From Nitrospirota bacterium (GTDB lineage: Bacteria > Nitrospirota > Thermodesulfovibrionia > Thermodesulfovibrionales > UBA1546): 38,548 nucleotides of DNA. Positions 8,447 through 16,581 of the stretch are shown piece after piece. The notes under the pieces are model-generated. The model searched no databases. It was given only the letters and a program-made list of their open reading frames with translations, and was not told where the DNA came from. Location of the stretch: the NCBI GenBank assembly GCA_016208915.1, contig JACQXE010000025.1:1-38548 (forward strand), written 5' to 3'. Positions within the stretch are counted from its first letter, which is position 1, and the number at the start of each line of letters is the position of its first letter. The position numbers and the translations under genes are program-made.

Positions 8447-9533
8447 AACAACCATTAATTACCCTCGCTATCTCTTCTATCGTTTTCTCCTCAAGATACG
8501 GATGAATCGGCAAAGACAGCACCTCTTTCGCTGCCCTTTCTGCAACAGGGAAATCACCCTCTTTATATCCAAGGTAGCTTAAAGCGTCCTGCAGGTGAAG
8601 TGGAATCGGATAATATACAACAGATGAGAAACCTTTATCCTTTAACCTGCTCTGTATAGCGTTTCTTTCAGGCGACGTTATCGTATACTGGTGATATACA
8701 TGATAGAAACCATCTTTCTCTGAAGGGCATTTTGCCTTGCCAGACAGGAGTTTTGTGTAAAGTGCTGCCTTCTGCCTTCTCTTACTGTTGGATTCATCTA
8801 TACGTTTAAACTTTATCAGCAGTATCCCTGCTTGAATTTCATCAAGCCTGCTGTTGAATCCTATGGTCTCATGCCTGTATGCGCCTCCGGAACCATGATT
8901 CCTAAGCTTTTTAATTATTTCAGCTACATTAATGTCATTGATGGTTATCATGCCTCCATCACCATAAGCGCCTAAGTTCTTGCTCGGATAGAAGCTGTAA
9001 CAACCTGCATCCCCGAAACTTCCTGTTTTTTTGCCATGAACAGCAGCGCCAAAAGCCTGCGCGCAGTCCTCAATTATCCTTAAGTTGTATTTTTTTGCTA
9101 TTCTTTGAATCTCTTTCATATCAGCAGGATGGCCGAAAAGATGCACAGGGATAATTGCCTTTGTTTTTGGTGTAATCTTCTCCTCTATCCTTGTTGGATC
9201 TATATTAAATGTATCTGGCTCTATGTCAACAAAAACAGGCGTTGCTCCTGTATAAATAACTGCCTCTGCAGTAGCAAAAAAAGTGAAAGGCGTTGTTATA
9301 ACCTCGTCTCCTTCCCCTATGTCAAGGGCGTCAATGCTTAGATGAAGCGCATCAGTCCCTGAGGCAACACCGATTGCTGAAGGTACGCCTATATACTCTG
9401 CGATCTTTTTTTCAAGCTCAGCAACTTTTGGCCCGAGTATGTAATGTGAACTGCCCAATATCTCAGTGAGCATGTCCAAAAGCTCTGTTTTAATCTCCCC
9501 AAACTCTTTTTTAAGATCAAGCATTGGAACCAT
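8445..9533 (-). CDS. DegT/DnrJ/EryC1/StrS sugar aminotransferase (GnnB-like candidate)
   Basis: A 362-residue PLP-dependent sugar aminotransferase with the family signature VASGTDALHLS, the pocket motif EDCAQAFGA and the lysine that binds PLP in YSFYPSKNLGAYGDGG. It starts at the ATG at 9533 with a GGAGAG site nine bases upstream. The neighbouring upstream gene is a Gfo/Idh oxidoreductase, and lpxB, the transporter and waaA lie downstream. In Acidithiobacillus the oxidoreductase/aminotransferase pair GnnA/GnnB makes UDP-GlcNAc3N for lipid A and its genes lie next to lpx genes; that is the favoured reading here. A WbpE/WlbC-like enzyme for O-antigen 3-amino sugars is the alternative. The specific substrate cannot be read from the sequence. 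Confidence 0.9.
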   Translation of the reverse strand: MVPMLDLKKEFGEIKTELLDMLTEILGSSHYILGPKVAELEKKIAEYIGVPSAIGVASGTDALHLSIDALDIGEGDEVITTPFTFFATAEAVIYTGATPVFVDIEPDTFNIDPTRIEEKITPKTKAIIPVHLFGHPADMKEIQRIAKKYNLRIIEDCAQAFGAAVHGKKTGSFGDAGCYSFYPSKNLGAYGDGGMITINDINVAEIIKKLRNHGSGGAYRHETIGFNSRLDEIQAGILLIKFKRIDESNSKRRQKAALYTKLLSGKAKCPSEKDGFYHVYHQYTITSPERNAIQSRLKDKGFSSVVYYPIPLHLQDALSYLGYKEGDFPVAERAAKEVLSLPIHPYLEEKTIEEIARVINGC

Positions 9534-9574
9534 TTAATTTATCTCTCCATTTCTTATTATGAAAACCCCTCTTT

Positions 9575-9630
9575 GTCATGCTGAACTTGTTTCAGCATCC
9601 CTAAGACCCTGAAATAAATTCAGGGTGACA
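9575..9630. repeat. GTCA...TGAC repeat with two hairpins
   Basis: The element lies between the oxidoreductase and aminotransferase genes. It contains two consecutive perfect stems, ATGCTGAA/TTCAGCAT and CCCTGAA/TTCAGGG, each with a 5-nt loop, bounded by GTCA and TGAC. It resembles the dispersed GTCATTCC-type elements found elsewhere in the window. Confidence 0.65.
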
Positions 9631-9644
9631 TATAAAAGATAATT

Positions 9645-10562
9645 TCATTTTGTATTTTTTATTTTATCTGTTATTTCAAGCGCTATCTTCAGTGCATTCC
9701 TGCCTTCCATGCCTGAAACCACAGGTCTCTTCCTTTCCTTGACGCATCTGATAAAGTCAGCCAGTTCCTGCTTTAACGGTTCTTTTTTTTCGGGATTTAT
9801 TGTCTCTGACAGTACCTCTCCGTCTTTTTTGAAATAACGCCTTATCTCATGACTCTGATAATCAGCAAAGACATAGGAATCTTTCTGAAATATCTTGAGC
9901 ATCCTCTTTTTTTCTGTTGAGATACGGCTCGCAGTTGCCATTGCTGCACAGCCGTTTTCAAACTCAAGCCATGCCCATGCAAGATCTATTTTGTCCGTAA
10001 GCACGCTCATGCCCTTTGCCTTTATCTCCTTAACAGGGGAATGCGCAAACCCAAGCATTATATCTATATCATGTATCATGAGGTCAAGTGTTATGTCCAC
10101 ATCAGTGCCCCTGCCGAGGAACGGCGAAAGCCTCTCTGACTCGAGAAAAAGAGGCTCTTTAATCATCCCTGACATTGCTGTTACCGCAGGATTATACCTC
10201 TCTATATGCCCAACCTGAAGTATGCATCCTGCCTTTTCTGCCTCAACTATCAGTTCGTCTGCTTCGGCTACACTTACTGTCATTGGTTTTTCCAAGAGTA
10301 TATCTTTGCCTGCTTTCAAAAAATCCAGCGCTATTTTATGATGAGTTATTGTAGGGGTGACAATGCTCACAGCATCGAGACTATTTATTACATCTTTATA
10401 ATCAGAATATGCCTTGCAGTGATATTTCTGCGCGAGTTCTCCTGCCTTTTTTTCATCGGTATCAACAAGCGCAACAAGCTCAACATTGGGAATCTCTGAA
10501 TATACCCTTGCATGATGCTGGCCGAGATACCCTGTTCCTATAACCCCTACTTTAATTGACAA
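9645..10562 (-). CDS. Gfo/Idh/MocA family oxidoreductase (GnnA-like candidate)
   Basis: A 305-residue NAD(P)-dependent sugar dehydrogenase. The N-terminal Rossmann motif GVIGTGYLGQHHARVY, the LLEKPM motif with the family lysine and the C-terminal sheet domain with DLMIHDIDIM are visible. The start is a TTG at 10562, four bases after a strong GGAAGGAG site; no in-frame ATG lies nearby. It heads the lipid A block and is followed by an aminotransferase, so it most likely oxidises the 3-position of a UDP-amino sugar to a keto group that the aminotransferase then aminates. The alternatives are WlbA/WbpB-type enzymes for surface polysaccharide. Confidence 0.88.
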   Translation of the reverse strand: MSIKVGVIGTGYLGQHHARVYSEIPNVELVALVDTDEKKAGELAQKYHCKAYSDYKDVINSLDAVSIVTPTITHHKIALDFLKAGKDILLEKPMTVSVAEADELIVEAEKAGCILQVGHIERYNPAVTAMSGMIKEPLFLESERLSPFLGRGTDVDITLDLMIHDIDIMLGFAHSPVKEIKAKGMSVLTDKIDLAWAWLEFENGCAAMATASRISTEKKRMLKIFQKDSYVFADYQSHEIRRYFKKDGEVLSETINPEKKEPLKQELADFIRCVKERKRPVVSGMEGRNALKIALEITDKIKNTK

Positions 10563-10597
10563 CAGACTCCTTCCTAAAAATTAATCTCTAAACATGC

Positions 10598-10832
10598 AGC
10601 ATATAGCATTTTCGCTTTCTCCTCGGCGACCCGCCTGAGGCGGACATTCCCGGTCGCTAATTCCCTATTTGTCATTCCGTGCTTGACACGGAATCCAGTT
10701 CATTAATTACTGGATTCCCGCCCCCCGTTTTCACGGGGGCAAGTTTATCCCCGCGGAAGCGGGGACGAGAATGACATTAAGTAGTAAATTAAAGAATATC
10801 AGCAAAATAATGCCGCTCAAATACTATATGCT
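10598..10832. repeat. Palindromic intergenic element, copy B
   Basis: Terminal inverted repeats are AGCATATAGCATTT at the left and AGCATATAGTATTT on the reverse strand at the right (13 of 14 match). The inner marks TTTTCGCT and GCCGCTCAAATAC are as in copies A and C, but in the opposite orientation. GGCGACC/GCCTGAGGC palindromes and a nested GTCATTCC-type element (10670-10775) fill the interior. It occupies most of the gap between 10563 and 10941, in which no gene is visible. Confidence 0.75.
10670..10775. repeat. GTCATTCC...GAATGAC element nested in copy B
   Basis: The ends are inverted (GTCATTCCGTG and GAGAATGAC). Inside are CCAGT/ACTGG around a short AT-rich loop, then CCCCCGTTTTCACGGGGG and CCCCGCGGAAGCGGGG hairpins. 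It is the same family as the elements at 13911 and 19701. Confidence 0.7.
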
Positions 10833-10941
10833 ATATGGTTTATCATAAAATGAGTTAGGTGTTATTGTGCACTAAAATGATATATTTGGGCAAGGGATGG
10901 GCTTATTCTTAAAGTAAAAGAGAACGCACGTTATTTCAGCG

Positions 10942-11292
10942 TTATTTTTCTTTTGTAATAACGAGGGCAATATTCTTTCCGGTTTTTACATCATACTCTA
11001 CTGTTACTTTGTCTTTGACCTTAACGTCCCTCAACCTCTTATAACCGCTAAATTTCGCCTGTGAGGCGTCGAAGAGCAGGCCGATGTCCATGTTCTCCTT
11101 CAAAACCTCAAGGGTCTTGGCCTTCAGCTTCACTCTGCCGACAACACCGTGATAAAGAGAGGTTTTCCTTTCTTCCTTGGGTTTTTCCTGAGTTATCTGC
11201 TGAGTTTTTTCCGGTTTATCCGCAGCAAGGCAGACTCCCATAAAACAGATGCTTACAATTACTGTAATGATTAAGCTCCGGTATTTCTTCAT
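10942..11292 (-). CDS. Small secreted protein of unknown function
   Basis: The 116-residue protein has a clear signal peptide (residues 1 to about 23, ending VCLAA). A charged linker rich in K, E and Q follows, then a compact domain of about 70 residues from YHGVVGRVKLKAKTL to VITKEK with alternating hydrophobic residues, suggesting a small beta-barrel or OB-like fold. No cysteine follows the signal peptide, so it is predicted to be soluble in the periplasm. I do not recognise the family. It lies downstream of the octahaem cytochrome on the same strand but beyond a likely terminator, so it is probably transcribed separately. A GAAAGGAGAAGGC ribosome site precedes the ATG. Confidence 0.75.
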   Translation of the reverse strand: MKKYRSLIITVIVSICFMGVCLAADKPEKTQQITQEKPKEERKTSLYHGVVGRVKLKAKTLEVLKENMDIGLLFDASQAKFSGYKRLRDVKVKDKVTVEYDVKTGKNIALVITKEK

Positions 11293-11377
11293 GCCTTCTC
11301 CTTTCCTAATCTCTTTTTGATACTATTCTCTAATTTTCGAGAAGAACTTTCAACTCTTTTTTGTTTCAAGTAATAAA

Positions 11378-11412
11378 AAGGCTGCGCCTTGATCAGACGC
11401 AGCCTTAAATAT
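11378..11412 (-). terminator. Rho-independent terminator of the octahaem cytochrome gene
   Basis: A perfect 9-bp stem, AAGGCTGCG (11378-11386) and CGCAGCCTT (11398-11406), has an 11-nt loop. Read on the minus strand it is followed by TTTTTATTA. It lies 26 bp past the cytochrome stop codon. Confidence 0.85.
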
Positions 11413-11431
11413 GATCTTATGCTAAAAACTG

Positions 11432-12463
11432 TTATTTCTCAACAATATGCGGATTAGTTGAGCTTACATGACAATTGCCGCAGACGTCTCCCATATTGTT
11501 CGCTGTTGGCTGAACTGTATGACATTTTTCGCAGTTGTTGTTCACGCCGTCGCCCCAGTCCATGGGCTTTGTTTCCATGTGAGTGGAGTTGTGGCAGACG
11601 ATGCAGAGGTTCTTCGCACCTCTGGCAGAAGTCCTGCCGTGCCCTACCGAATCCTTGAACTCTTTATTGGTGTTCTGGGAATAAGGAACAGGCTGCTTCG
11701 CCGCGCTCGTATGGCAATTCTCGCATCTCGGCAGTCCAAGCTGTGCCTTAATCTTCATATTGCCATTTACCGCATCAGAAAGTTTCCCGTGGCAGGTTAC
11801 GCAGCCAATGGAATCATTGGCGAATTTGTTCTTATGGACGCCTCCATAGCAAGGTGACGGATGACACTTATAGCAAGCGTTCGATGTGTCATCATTAATT
11901 CTGCTTGCATGTGACCTCTTCATCTTGTCGGCAAGGTCATGACACTCCCTGCATCTGCTTGTGCCGGCAGTGGTTGCCTTATATGTTATGGCATGTGCAG
12001 GAGGTGCTGCATGACAGCCGTCACAGTCTGAATTCCATCTCCTTACAACGCCGGTAAAGGTCTTTCCGTCAGCAGTATACTGTATCTCATAGTCTTTGTC
12101 GCCTGATACAAGCGCCCCCATGCTCGTCGGAGTTGCAGTATAAATCTTATTTGTTGAGTCAGCAAGGGTCATGCTTCCAGTTTGGCCTGTTGCTGTAACC
12201 TTCCAGGTGACGCCGTTGGCAGGAGTAATCAGAATACCGTTTTTATCATAGACCTGTGCCTTTATCGGTGTTCCATTGCTCCATACATAAATACCATCGC
12301 TGAGCCACTTTACAGGATCAGCGCAGTACATACCTTTTGCAGGACGACCGACAATCATGTTTGTAGTAGCCGCGGTGTTCCCTTTTCCTGCATAAGCAAT
12401 TGCAAAGGTTGCAACTACTGAAACTAACACTAACAACCCTATTAATATCCTGTACTTCTTCAC
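11432..12463 (-). CDS. Octahaem c-type cytochrome with an N-terminal beta-domain
   Basis: The 343-residue exported protein carries eight CXXCH haem-binding motifs at residues 147-151, 171-175, 197-201, 221-225, 247-251, 287-291, 311-315 and 328-332. A signal peptide ends near AYA at 25. Residues 30-145 have no haem motifs and look like a beta-rich domain (GTPIKAQVYDKNGILITPANG), perhaps immunoglobulin-like for binding a partner or surface. From family knowledge such cytochromes carry electrons in the periplasm or at the cell surface; the electron partner is unknown. An AGGAGG site precedes the ATG, and a 25-bp perfect palindrome (12495-12519) lies in its upstream region. It has its own terminator. 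The dedicated octahaem nitrite and hydroxylamine enzyme families carry other motifs, so I do not assign an enzymatic activity. Confidence 0.92.
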   Translation of the reverse strand: MKKYRILIGLLVLVSVVATFAIAYAGKGNTAATTNMIVGRPAKGMYCADPVKWLSDGIYVWSNGTPIKAQVYDKNGILITPANGVTWKVTATGQTGSMTLADSTNKIYTATPTSMGALVSGDKDYEIQYTADGKTFTGVVRRWNSDCDGCHAAPPAHAITYKATTAGTSRCRECHDLADKMKRSHASRINDDTSNACYKCHPSPCYGGVHKNKFANDSIGCVTCHGKLSDAVNGNMKIKAQLGLPRCENCHTSAAKQPVPYSQNTNKEFKDSVGHGRTSARGAKNLCIVCHNSTHMETKPMDWGDGVNNNCEKCHTVQPTANNMGDVCGNCHVSSTNPHIVEK

Positions 12464-12494
12464 TTTTTTCCTCCTAATTTTTTGATTAATAACC

Positions 12495-12519
12495 TAAATG
12501 TCAGCAAGGCTGACATTTA
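12495..12519. promoter_or_regulatory. Palindrome upstream of the cytochrome gene (operator or leader hairpin)
   Basis: TAAATGTCAGC (12495-12505) and GCTGACATTTA (12509-12519) are perfect inverted repeats of 11 bp around a 3-bp centre, 32-56 bp upstream of the cytochrome start codon. This could be a dimeric regulator site or a stabilising 5' leader hairpin. The rest of 12520-12821 is AT-rich and shows no gene. Confidence 0.5.
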
Positions 12520-12821
12520 CCAAATCATTCATAAAGACTAATATCCCACCTCCCTTTCTGCTAATAGAAATTAACCTCTCTCCCCCCAATTATATTTCTG
12601 TGCCATTGGAACAATGCAATTTTTAAGCCATAATATAGTTTCGAAACTCCTAAACTTTTGATTTTAAAAGACTATTATTTATCAAGGAGTTAAACTTATA
12701 AATTGTGATTTTATGTTATTTGATTATTTTATTTAAGAAGATAGGGTCAGCAAATTGTGGTGATTTCACGCAGACTTATGGGTGATTTCACCCTTAATCG
12801 ACATTAGTATATCTGTGTTTT

Positions 12822-13832
12822 TTAAAGAGAGGTTGATATATTTTTGATCTCGTCTAATTTCTTGATAGCCTTGCCGGAATCAATAACATCAGATGCTATT
12901 TCTACTCCATCTCTGAAATCTTTTGCCTTTCCAGCAACGACAAGTGCTGCAGCAGAATTCATAAGCACCACGTCGCGCTTTGGCCCTTTGTCACCATTAA
13001 GAATCGAAAGCGTTATGCGGGCATTGCTGTTTTTATCAGCGCCTATAAGGTCATCCATCTTTCCTCTCTTGATTCCAAAGTCTTCAGGCGCAATATAAAA
13101 ATTCTCGACCTTGCGGTCAGCATATCTCGACACTCGAGTCCCATTAGTCAGCGTTATCTCATCAAGTCCATCTTCGCCGTGGACAACCATTGCATCAACA
13201 GCGCCTAAGTTTCCGAGGACTTTTGCAAGCGGTTCTGTTAATTTATCTGTAAACACGCCGAGTATCTGCCTTTTTGCTCCAGCCGGATTTGTAATGGGCC
13301 CGAGTATATTGAATATCGTTCTTATTCCCATCTCCCTTCTCGGGCCTATGGCATATTTCATGGCAGGATGAAATAATGGCGCAAACAAAAAGCCAAAGCC
13401 TGTCTCGAAGATGCACTTTTCGACCTTTTCCGGAGGCAAGTCTATCTTTACCCCTAATGCCTCGAGCACATCAGCGCTTCCTGACTGACTTGAAACAGAG
13501 CGGTTACCGTGCTTTGCAACAGGAACTCCGCATGCAGCTACAACAAGGGCAGTTGTCGTTGATATATTAAATGTATGCGACATGTCGCCGCCTGTCCCGC
13601 ATGTGTCTAACACCCCTTCAGGGGCTTTAATTACAGCAGCCTTCTCCCTCATTATTCTTGCTGCGCCTGTTATCTCGTCAACAGTCTCTCCTTTTATCCT
13701 TAATGCTGTAAGAAATGCACCTATCTGGGCATCAGTTGTCTTGCCTTCCATAATCTCCTGCATGCATTCTGCCATTTCTGCCTCTGACAGGTTTATACTG
13801 CTGACAAGAATGTTTATTGCCTCTTTTATCAT
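12822..13832 (-). CDS. trpD: Anthranilate phosphoribosyltransferase
   Basis: TrpD (336 residues) joins anthranilate and PRPP in tryptophan synthesis in the cytoplasm. The phosphoribosyl-binding motif DTCGTGGDMSHTFNIST, the KHGNRSVSSQSGSADVLE segment, FLFAPLFHPAMKYA and RREMGIRTIFNILGP are all intact. A GGAG site precedes the ATG at 13832. No other trp gene lies in the window, so the gene stands alone, divergent from the Rnf operon and separated from it by palindromic element copy C. Confidence 0.96.
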   Translation of the reverse strand: MIKEAINILVSSINLSEAEMAECMQEIMEGKTTDAQIGAFLTALRIKGETVDEITGAARIMREKAAVIKAPEGVLDTCGTGGDMSHTFNISTTTALVVAACGVPVAKHGNRSVSSQSGSADVLEALGVKIDLPPEKVEKCIFETGFGFLFAPLFHPAMKYAIGPRREMGIRTIFNILGPITNPAGAKRQILGVFTDKLTEPLAKVLGNLGAVDAMVVHGEDGLDEITLTNGTRVSRYADRKVENFYIAPEDFGIKRGKMDDLIGADKNSNARITLSILNGDKGPKRDVVLMNSAAALVVAGKAKDFRDGVEIASDVIDSGKAIKKLDEIKNISTSL

Positions 13833-13865
13833 ATAGAATCTCCTTTATAAAATAATTTTAAAAAG

Positions 13866-14049
13866 ACAGGGTATAGTATTTGAGCGGCATTATTTTGCCG
13901 ATTGTTTTTTGTCATTCCGTGCTTGACGCGGAATCCAGTTCTTTTGTTTTCTGGATTCCTGCTTTCGCAGGAATGACACCTCGGAGGTCGCCTCGGCGAC
14001 CGACCTGCCTGCCGGCAGGCAGAGAATGAGCGAAAATACTATACCCTGT
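13866..14049. repeat. Palindromic intergenic element, copy C
   Basis: The 184-bp element has perfect 16-bp terminal inverted repeats ACAGGGTATAGTATTT, followed by TGAGCGGC on one side and TCGCTCATTC on the other. The interior carries a nested GTCATTCC element (13911-13977), a CGGAGGTCGCC/GGCGACCGACC block and a CCTGCCTGCCGGCAGGCAG palindrome. It lies between the divergent trpD and rnfC. Confidence 0.85.
13911..13977. repeat. GTCATTCC...GGAATGAC element nested in copy C
   Basis: GTCATTCCGTGCTTGACGCG and the CGCAGGAATGAC end are inverted, with internal GGAATCCAG/CTGGATTCC flanking a T-rich loop. It is a close relative of the elements at 10670 and 19701. Confidence 0.8.
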
Positions 14050-14088
14050 TTTTTTACCATAAAATTAAAGCTAAGTTTATCACATCAC

Positions 14089-14118
14089 TTGACATAATTC
14101 TACTTTTAATGTTATTAA
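14089..14118 (+). promoter_or_regulatory. Candidate sigma-70 promoter of the rnf operon
   Basis: A perfect -35 TTGACA (14089-14094) is followed after 18 bp by TATTAA (14113-14118), a 4/6 match to the -10 consensus. Transcription would start near 14125, giving a leader of about 38 bases with the AGGAGG site before rnfC. Confidence 0.5.
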
Positions 14119-14162
14119 TTATAAGTTTTTTGCCGGCTATCTTCCTCAGGAGGATTTTTAAA

Positions 14163-15470
14163 ATGGCTCTTGCAACATTTAAAGGCGGCGTACATCCGCC
14201 TGATAAAAAGGAACTTGCTAAAAACGAGCCAATAAAAGAAGCAAAGTCTCCCCAGAGAGTCTTAATCCCCTTAAGTCAGCACTTAGGAGCGCCGTGCAAA
14301 TCTATAGTATCCATCGGGCAAGAAGTAAAAAAAGGAGAGATGATAGGTGAAGCCGGAGGTTTTGTTTCTGCTCCGGTTCATTCATCTGTATCAGGCAAAG
14401 TAATTGCTATCGGGGATTTTCCGAATGCTATGGGCAAGATGGTCACATCAATTGTAATAGAGAATGACGGAAAAGAAGAATGGACTAATATAAAAGACAA
14501 TCCGGATTATATAAAACTCTCTCCTGAAGAGCTGAAAGAAAAGATTAAGGCAGCAGGCATCGTCGGAATGGGAGGAGCTGCGTTCCCTACACTTGTAAAA
14601 CTTTCTCCCCCGAAGGAAAAACCAATAGATACAGTAATAATCAATGGAGCGGAATGCGAGCCGTATCTTACTGCAGACTACAGATTAATGATAGAAAAGC
14701 CAAAAGAGATAATAGAAGGCCTGAAGATTCTGATGAAGGTGCTGAATGTAAATAAGGGCTTTGTGGGCATAGAAGATAACAAGCCTGATGCTGTTCAGAA
14801 GATGAAAGAGGCAGCAAAGAACGAGCCAAACATAGAAGTCCTTGCGCTTGAGGTCAAATATCCCCAGGGCGCTGAGAAGATGCTGATACGGGCTGTTACA
14901 GGCAGGGAAGTTCCTCCGAGAGGGCTTCCAATGGATGTCAGCGTTGTTGTGCAGAATGTTGGAACTGCCTTGGCTGTATACGAAGCTGCGCGATATGGAA
15001 AGCCTTTGATAGAAAGGGTCGTTACTGTAACAGGTGAAGGGATAAACAGGCCTGCCAATCTGATGGTGAAGGTAGGAACACTGGTCTCAGACCTGATAGA
15101 GCAATGCGGTGGACTTAAAAACACTGCTGGCAAGGTAATATCAGGCGGGCCAATGATGGGTTTTGCCCTCTCTTCGCTTGACACCCCTGTAACAAAAGGC
15201 ACCTCAGGCATCCTTGCCCTTCCTGAAGAAGGCATTGCCCATGCAGAGGATTTCGGCCCGTGCATAAGATGCGGAAGGTGTATTGATATCTGTGCAATGG
15301 GTCTCATGCCCTCTATGCTGAGCATTCTTTCAGAAAGAGGCTTCTATGAAGATGCAAAAGAATACAATCTCTTTGACTGTTTTGAGTGCGGTTCCTGTGC
15401 ATTTGTCTGCCCTTCAAAGAGACCGATAGTTCAGCTTATAAGGCTGGCAAAATCTTTGGTGAAACCATAA
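14163..15470 (+). CDS. rnfC: Ion-translocating oxidoreductase complex subunit C
   Basis: RnfC is the peripheral subunit of the Rnf complex that exchanges electrons with NAD(H). It carries the conserved N-terminal TFKGGVHPPDKK segment and the NADH/FMN region with GMGGAAFPTLVK and NGAECEPYLTADYR. Two [4Fe-4S] motifs follow, CIRCGRCIDIC and CFECGSCAFVC. The start at 14163 has AGGAGG at a good distance; the ATG at 14109 would place the start inside the promoter. The length of about 435 residues is normal, without the long C-terminal repeats of proteobacterial RnfC. It opens the cluster in the order C-D-G-E-A-B, as in acetogens. Confidence 0.96.
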   Translation: MALATFKGGVHPPDKKELAKNEPIKEAKSPQRVLIPLSQHLGAPCKSIVSIGQEVKKGEMIGEAGGFVSAPVHSSVSGKVIAIGDFPNAMGKMVTSIVIENDGKEEWTNIKDNPDYIKLSPEELKEKIKAAGIVGMGGAAFPTLVKLSPPKEKPIDTVIINGAECEPYLTADYRLMIEKPKEIIEGLKILMKVLNVNKGFVGIEDNKPDAVQKMKEAAKNEPNIEVLALEVKYPQGAEKMLIRAVTGREVPPRGLPMDVSVVVQNVGTALAVYEAARYGKPLIERVVTVTGEGINRPANLMVKVGTLVSDLIEQCGGLKNTAGKVISGGPMMGFALSSLDTPVTKGTSGILALPEEGIAHAEDFGPCIRCGRCIDICAMGLMPSMLSILSERGFYEDAKEYNLFDCFECGSCAFVCPSKRPIVQLIRLAKSLVKP

Positions 15471-15477
15471 GAAAAGT

Positions 15478-15536
15478 GTCCGTGACAGTTAACAGTGTCA
15501 GTTACTGACACAGACACTAATTACTGACACTGATTT
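15478..15536. repeat. GTGTCAG/CTGACAC inverted repeats between rnfC and rnfD
   Basis: The 76-bp gap contains AGTGTCAGTTACTGACAC followed by AGACACTAATTACTGACACT, so several copies of GTGTCAG and its complement overlap. The mRNA here could fold into alternative hairpins just before the rnfD ribosome site TTGGAGG. A related repeat occurs before gapA (29052-29113). Confidence 0.65.
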
Positions 15537-15546
15537 TGGAGGTTAA

Positions 15547-16581
15547 ATGGCTGATACAAAAAAAGAACATGAACTGATAGTCACAGTAAGCCCGCATATT
15601 AAGGACGAAGAGACCACCAGCAGGATCATGTGGAGCGTGAACCTTTCTCTGCTCCCTGCAGTTCTGATGGGTGCGTATTTCTTCGGGCCTAAAGCCGTGT
15701 TTACGATGGCTCTTTCAATAATCTCTGCTGTGCTGTCTGAATACATATATCAGAAGGCATTAAACAAAAAAGTCGCCATTAATGACGGAAGCGCATTTCT
15801 AACAGGATTGCTGCTCGGCATGAATCTGCCTGCATCAGTTCCTTTTTATATACCTATCATAGGCTCTGCTGTTGCAATAGTCATTACAAAACAGCTCTTC
15901 GGAGGACTTGGGTTTAATGTGTTCAACCCTGCCCTTATCGGAAGGGCATTCCTGCTTATATCGTTCCCTAAACTGATGACCATATGGACACAACCTGATG
16001 CTGCATTTGTATATCTTGATGCTAAGACAACAGCCACCCCTCTGGGAATACTTAAGGAAGAAGGCATTTCAAAACTGATAGAGATATTTGGAGACAAGAT
16101 GAACCTTTATGTCGAGCTTCTGAAAGGTCACAGGGCAGGCTCAATAGGAGAGACCTCAGCAATTGCACTGCTCATTGGCGCAGCATTTCTTCTTTATAAG
16201 AGATATATAACATGGCATATACCTGTGTCATTTCTCGGAACCGCTACTTTGATTGCATATATATTTGGAGGCAAGAGCGCTGAGACAGGCAAGATGATTC
16301 TGTTCGCAGGCGATCCGGTACTGCACCTTATCAGCGGTGGACTTATACTCGGTGCATTTTTCATGGCAACAGATTACGTCACATGCCCTTCTGTTAAAAA
16401 AGGGCAGATTCTTTTCGGTATCGGCTGCGGCTTCCTCACAATGCTTATAAGAATTAAAGGCGGCTTTCCTGAAGGTGTAATGTTCGCAATACTGATAATG
16501 AACTGTTTTGCTCCTCTGATTGATAGAGGATTTAAGTCGAGGGTCTTTGGAGCGGTTAAGATAAAGGAGAGCAAGAAATGA
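15547..16581 (+). CDS. rnfD: Ion-translocating oxidoreductase complex subunit D
   Basis: RnfD is a membrane subunit (344 residues, about nine or ten helices) with covalent FMN. The expected flavin-attachment threonine lies in KTTATPLG, and the conserved segments GLGFNVFNPALIGRAFLL and MATDYVTCP are present. A GGAGG site lies seven bases before the ATG. The stop overlaps the rnfG start (ATGA), indicating translational coupling. It belongs to the NqrB/RnfD family and is thought to be part of the ion path. Confidence 0.95.
   Translation: MADTKKEHELIVTVSPHIKDEETTSRIMWSVNLSLLPAVLMGAYFFGPKAVFTMALSIISAVLSEYIYQKALNKKVAINDGSAFLTGLLLGMNLPASVPFYIPIIGSAVAIVITKQLFGGLGFNVFNPALIGRAFLLISFPKLMTIWTQPDAAFVYLDAKTTATPLGILKEEGISKLIEIFGDKMNLYVELLKGHRAGSIGETSAIALLIGAAFLLYKRYITWHIPVSFLGTATLIAYIFGGKSAETGKMILFAGDPVLHLISGGLILGAFFMATDYVTCPSVKKGQILFGIGCGFLTMLIRIKGGFPEGVMFAILIMNCFAPLIDRGFKSRVFGAVKIKESKK

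Noticed and set aside
12590-12640. Sigma-54 promoter before the cytochrome gene (TGGCAC/GGAACAATGC)
   Set aside because: The spacing between GG and GC elements does not match the -24/-12 pattern on either strand.
10598-14049. CRISPR array suggested by repeated palindromes
   Set aside because: The repeats are dispersed between genes, of different lengths, without regular spacers or cas genes.
14109-14162. Extended N-terminus of RnfC from the ATG at 14109
   Set aside because: That start lies inside the predicted promoter; the ATG at 14163 has AGGAGG and begins with the conserved sequence.
15115-15325. Minus-strand open frames opposite rnfC and other rnf genes
   Set aside because: They are shadows of well-supported plus-strand genes and resemble no protein family.
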